Origin: Lunularia cruciata
Taxonomy: Eukaryota; Streptophyta; Marchantiopsida; Lunulariales; Lunulariaceae
Direction: 5' to 3'
Length of the DNA: 64,000 nt
Assembly (NCBI GenBank): GCA_948567375.1
Contig: OX419762.1
Location: 57,207,034-57,271,033 of the forward strand
Numbering within the stretch: the stretch's first letter is position 1; every line of letters begins with the position of its first letter. Of the stretch, positions 59,959 to 64,000 are shown in pieces. The notes beneath the pieces were generated by a model. The model did not search any database and was not told where the DNA came from. It saw only the letters and a program-made list of their open reading frames with translations. A program made the translations under genes and the position numbers.

Positions 59959-62400
59959 TATTTCCCCATCACTAGTTGATGATATCCTCATCACCATGGA
60001 AGCTTCAAATTCTTGTATGGCCATTTATTCATTGTGAAGATGAGAACAAGGCTCCCATGTGGCATCATGAAGAGATACTTTCCAAAAAGACTTTAAACAG
60101 AATGTCTTGTTAGCGACCATTTTCAATGTTACAGAGTGCAAGGATACAATCAACTTTGTATTATCATGATTGTTGATATGGGTGGGAGGAGGAGGAGGTT
60201 AGATACAAGTGGAAAAGGAAGATGGATTAAAAACAAAGGGTTTCAACTTTGAAATATGAAAGTCAAGGTGAATTTGCATATGACCAAGCAAGATAAGGCA
60301 AGTCAATAAGCAGCAAGAGAAATGATTTGGATGACATCAAATGGAGTAAGTTTATGAACTAGGGTATCAAGTGGGAGGGGTAGCTAACTAGAAGAAAACT
60401 TTACCTTATCACCTAGTTGAAAGATAAGATCACAAAGATGTTGATCCATGTATTTCTTTTGACAATTTTGAGCAACAAAGATATGAGATTTAGTTTGTTG
60501 TAGGGAGTGAGATATTATAGACAAGAAGGTAAAAGTATGAGGAACATGGTACGGTGGAAGAGCAATAAGGGAATTCGGAACAAGTTGATCTTTGCCAAAA
60601 TTAAGAAAGAAAAGGAGAGAATCTGGTGCTTCCTTGGTTGAAGTTATTGTGAATAATTCAATAGTCATGTTGCATTCACCAAAATTGGTATGATAAATGT
60701 TGTCAAAGGTACAAAACATAACCTCCAAGGTGCAATTTTCACTTTTGTTTTATTCATTAGTTTGTGGATGATAGGCCATAGACAAGGCAAGCTTGGTGCC
60801 AAGTAGCTTGAAGAGTGCTTGCTCAAAGCTCAAATATATTGGTGAATTGAGAATCACGATAGAAGATGAATACACAAGACATCTCATGATACTTGAATGT
60901 TTTTATCAAAGTAGATATGAGACAATATTGGAACATCCACTATACCAAAGGTTGGTGCCAAATGGATTTGCTTACTAATCTTATCAACAAACGTCACAAT
61001 TTTTATATGACCTTGCTTTGTCCTTGGTAAGGATATGATAAGATCTAAGCTCACATGTTCTCATCAAGTAGATAAGATGGGAAGTAGTTGGAGTAGTGCA
61101 CGTAGTTTCTAGTTGCTAGTTTTGTTGCATTGGCAACTCTCACAAGATCAAACAAAGTCTTCAACTTCACATACCATGTTTGGCTACCACTTTTATCATC
61201 GTAGAGTATGCAATGTCTTATCTACCCTCATGTGTCCTACAATTGGTAAGTCAAGTGCCTCTTGAAGTTGCACAAAGCGTAGATCACCTAAAGCTTAAAC
61301 ATAGGTGTGGTTCTCATATCATAGAAGTCCATCTTTGAGTGAAAGGTATTTTACTCGTCCTATAATGCAAGATGACCTTATAACAATTAAAAGAATAGGT
61401 CTTCTTGTAAAGTAGTTCTAAACACAATTTGGACCTTTGTGTCAATTGACACTGTCATAATTGTTGCCATGATGAGAGATTCATGAAGAGTCTTCAAATA
61501 TATTCATCATAATAGGGCATCAAGGATGGCATGGAATTTTCCAAGTTTGAACTGAAGCTTGATGTCACAAAAATGTTTGTTCCTCTCATTGATGATGTTG
61601 ACTCTTCATGGGCTCAAAATGTAATATTTGTAATAAAGGTTTGTGATTGGTTTGCATGATCACTTGTTTCACCAAGAGAAAATGTCTCTATACCTTAGTT
61701 TCATATATTATTGCAAGTTGTTCTAGATCTTGAGTAGAGTAATTCCTTTTTGTGGTGTTTAGCTGATTAACTTGCTACAACACCGCTCCAATGGTAAAGT
61801 TAGAAGCATCAAAATCAACCAAACAAGGTAGTTGAGGATGATATGGTTGAAGGATGACATGGACACCATATGCTTTAGTTCCTTGAATGCTTCTTTGTGC
61901 TTGGTGGTCTTTTGAAAGCTTGAGGACTTCCCTAAGAGATCAGTCAATAGTATGGTCACATGAGCATAATAGTGGATGAATTGTAGATAAAAACTTACAA
62001 ATCCATTAAATACCTACACTTTTGTAGCATCCTTTGGAGCAATCCAATCAATAATGGCTTTGATTTTCTCCTCTTCCATCTTGATCCCATCCAATGAGAC
62101 ATTATGAGCCAAGAAGATAACTTCCTTTTGCAAAAAGGCACACTTTGACTTCTTGTTGTAAAACTTCCATTGACATAGTCATCTTAGGACTTCTCATATG
62201 TGATTCATGTACTCTACCTCCATTTTGCTACAGGTTAAAATATCATCCAATAATACCATCACATACCAATCCAATAGCCCATCAAATACTTGATGCATCT
62301 TATCAATCCAATACTCAATGCATCTTATCTATTGGAGCATTAGTGAGCCTAAAAGGTAGAACTCTCCATTCAAAATGCCCGTACCTTATACAAAAGGTAA
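59959..62400 (-). pseudogene. Integrase, RNase H and RT remnants of element G
   Basis: Frames at 60384-60728 (integrase C-terminal part) and 61759-61959 (RNase H front, LTDLLGKSSSFQKTTKHKEAF) are the readable parts; order and spacing follow element A. Confidence 0.8.
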
Positions 62401-62505
62401 TGTCGTGCATATATACATCGCTACACAACATACATCGCTGTCAACATCATACACTATAGAAGCATAACTCACACATAAGTCATACATAGACTCTAAAGTG
62501 CCACA
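62401..62505 (-). repeat. Putative 3' LTR of element H, 105 bp
   Basis: TG at the exact junction with element G and CA before the polypurine tract. The second LTR is outside the window, so its length cannot be confirmed here. GGTAA just before 62401 would be one half of the target duplication. Confidence 0.6.
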
Positions 62506-62553
62506 ATCGCCCCCCTAGCTGGTGGTTAGGTCCCTCTAACTCCAGATAGCCAT

Positions 62554-64000
62554 CTACTCTAAGTATATGGGAGGAGTCATACATGCCATATGCCATCCTC
62601 TCGAATAGCTATCACACACTAACATAGTAGCAGCTCCACCAGAAGAGCCACATAACATACACCTCAAGCCTGCACGTACAAGTGCCAAGCTTGGGTCCAT
62701 AGTACCATCAATGTTTGGAAGGTGGCATGGCGCACAATTGCGCACATGATCCTTCCAAACAACACCATCACGTCCTTCTAACACAAGGACTCCAGATGGC
62801 AAAACCTCGCGCACTCTCAAGATAGTGCGGCCTGTAGAAACATCAAGTGTCATCGGTGCTGTCTGCTGTAGATATACATAGTTGCATGGATGAAATCGAC
62901 GGATCAAGGGTCTATAACCTCCTCCTCAAATGGTAGCATAGCGTAAAGTATCTCTATGCTGAGCAATCGCCAAGTTCTCAAAGGCCATCGGCATCACTCT
63001 TCGAAAGATCTCTGCCCGCTGAGAACATGTGCGCATCCATACATCGGGGTCATCCAAGTCCAAAACTATAGTAGCATCTCGACGAATGGCTGCAGGTAAA
63101 TCTGGATCTCGTCCATAGAGTAGAAAGTATGGAGAGAAGGATGCAAGGAGGCTTGCCGGCTGAACCGATAGCCCATGGCCAACCAAGGTAACTGGAGATC
63201 CCAATCTCCCAAGTGGCCTCTCTGCAAACCATACTTTCGCAATCCTCTCTTCACCGTCTGAACCACTCTCTCTGCTAAGCCATCTGCCTCAGGGTGATCT
63301 CGGGATGTAGTACGATGATCAATCAAAGCCTTGTCACACAAGACTTGAAACTCTCCCAAGAACTCTGTACCCTGATCAGTCAAAACCTCAGCTGGTACAC
63401 CAAAATGACTAAGAACTCGATCCAGGAACGAGTAAGCTGTCCCTTCACTAGACTTGTCAGGAAGTGCCACCAACTCATTCCACTTGGAGAAGTGCTCCAC
63501 CATCACCAAAACATACCGATGATGTCTCACAGTCAGCAGTAAAGGTCCGGTGAAGTCCAAACTCCAACGGTAACCCAATCCCATGATAGGTAATGGATGT
63601 AACTGTGGCGTAGGAGCATTGAATGATGCTCTAACTCGGTCACAAACCACACATCTGGCAACAAACTGCTGTACCTCGGTCTGCATACCGCGCCACCAAT
63701 AATGACTCTGGAGTAAGCTATATGTACGCTTTACTCCAAAATGTCCTAGCTCCTCATGAGCATGACGGACCAACTGTGGTCTCTGTGATGGAAGTGGTAC
63801 TACTCGCACTCTACCATCCTCCCATACACGCAAAAGGTGTCTACCCTCCAATCTGAACCGTCTGGCTTGCTGAAGAACACGGTCTCTCTCCTTGGCCCCA
63901 ACTGTGCCACCCACAACACCAGTGCGAAGATAGTCCATCACTAAGACATCATCATGAATGTCTCGCTGAACTGTACCAATATCTTCACTCTCTGGATCTG
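62554..64000 (-). pseudogene. Integrase with C-terminal PHD finger (element H), partial
   Basis: Open from the window edge to 63066. The zinc-binding domain (HAHEELGHFGVKRTYSLL, then CVVCDRVR) is followed by the catalytic core: first Asp in WSLDFTGP, second in LTDQGTEFLG, Glu in DGLAERVVQTVKRGL. A frameshift near 63150 leads into SPYFLLYGRDPDLP; a TGA near 62926 probably replaces Arg. Then come an SH3-like segment (TILRVREVLPSGVLVLEGRD), CAPCHLPNID, and a PHD finger at about 62650-62570: C-M-L-C, then L-V-C-D-S-Y-S-R-G-W-H-M-A-C. The fourth zinc ligand, normally Cys, is Tyr, and the last Cys pair is lost behind a stop. PHD fingers commonly read the histone H3 tail, so this part may have guided integration. 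Confidence 0.85.

Larger units (their letters stand above)
59452..62400 (-). mobile_element. Element G: 3' half of a family-1 chromovirus, cut by element H
   Basis: The 3' LTR is at 59452-59958 (TATAAAAGACC to TTGTTATA) with a TATA box and GAAGCTTC-type modules. It is followed on the minus strand by integrase (60000-61340, with SLQQTKSHIFVAQNCQKKY) and by RNase H and RT (61350-62400) collinear with element A. The match stops abruptly at 62400 within 'acaaaaggtaa', where element H begins. The 5' half must lie beyond the window if H is complete. All frames are broken. Confidence 0.88.
62401..64000 (-). mobile_element. Element H: Ty3/gypsy element with a short LTR and a PHD finger, runs off the window
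   Basis: It begins exactly at 62401 in the RT of element G. A TG...CA segment of 105 bp (62401-62505, TGTCGTGCATAT to AAGTGCCACA) is followed by a G-run on the minus strand (CTAGGGGGGCGAT), the expected place of a polypurine tract, so the segment is taken as the 3' LTR. Then come the integrase-PHD gene and the window edge. It is GC-richer and less decayed than its surroundings, and its integrase is not of the family 1 or 2 type. Confidence 0.85.

Overview
This window is nuclear DNA of a land plant. It is AT-rich and made mostly of nested, decayed LTR retrotransposons. One intact multi-exon plant gene sits in a slightly more GC-rich island, and a decayed copy of the plastid gene atpB lies among the repeats. 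The species cannot be fixed from the sequence. The plant-type PABN protein, the dominance of Ty3/gypsy chromoviruses and mostly short introns fit a repeat-rich bryophyte, lycophyte, fern or gymnosperm at least as well as a flowering plant.

Layout. 1-3.9 kb: unassigned AT-rich DNA containing a degenerate ~270-bp tandem array. 3.9-15.5 kb: an old family-1 chromovirus (element B), split by two family-2 solo LTRs; one of these is itself split by the best preserved element of the window (element A, 8548-14185, CCAAT target duplications). 15.5-21 kb: AT-rich DNA with a family-1 LTR relic, a 185-bp TA-flanked MITE and an (AT)n run. 21-27.4 kb: gene island with a seven-exon nuclear poly(A)-binding protein gene (PABN) on the minus strand, bordered by related ~110-bp direct repeats at 21061 and 28361. 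28.5-35.2 kb: AT-rich DNA and decayed sequence I cannot name. 35.2-40.3 kb: a family-1 solo LTR (ATGGA duplications) split by element D, which carries a family-3 solo LTR. 40.8-41.6 kb: 5' LTR and leader of a plus-strand family-1 element. 42.3-43.0 kb: nuclear plastid DNA (atpB). 45.9-47.2 kb: tandem repeats with higher-order periodicity. 49.3-57.6 kb: element C, a family-2 chromovirus carrying at least four later insertions. 59.5-62.4 kb: 3' half of a family-1 element (G), broken by element H (62401 to the window end), a different Ty3/gypsy lineage with a very short LTR and a PHD finger behind its integrase.

Most notable. (1) Family-1 LTRs carry tandem perfect heat-shock-element motifs just upstream of a TATAAATA box in the element's own orientation, the arrangement expected of a heat-inducible retrotransposon promoter. 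(2) Element H ends in a PHD finger, whereas families 1 and 2 end in chromodomains, so two kinds of histone reader occur on integrases in one window. (3) A 286-bp insertion with a tRNA-like core is flanked by a perfect 26-bp duplication inside element C.

The retrotransposons look dead as proteins: the pol frame of element A is essentially continuous but carries several in-frame stops. Only PABN looks like a functional protein-coding gene.
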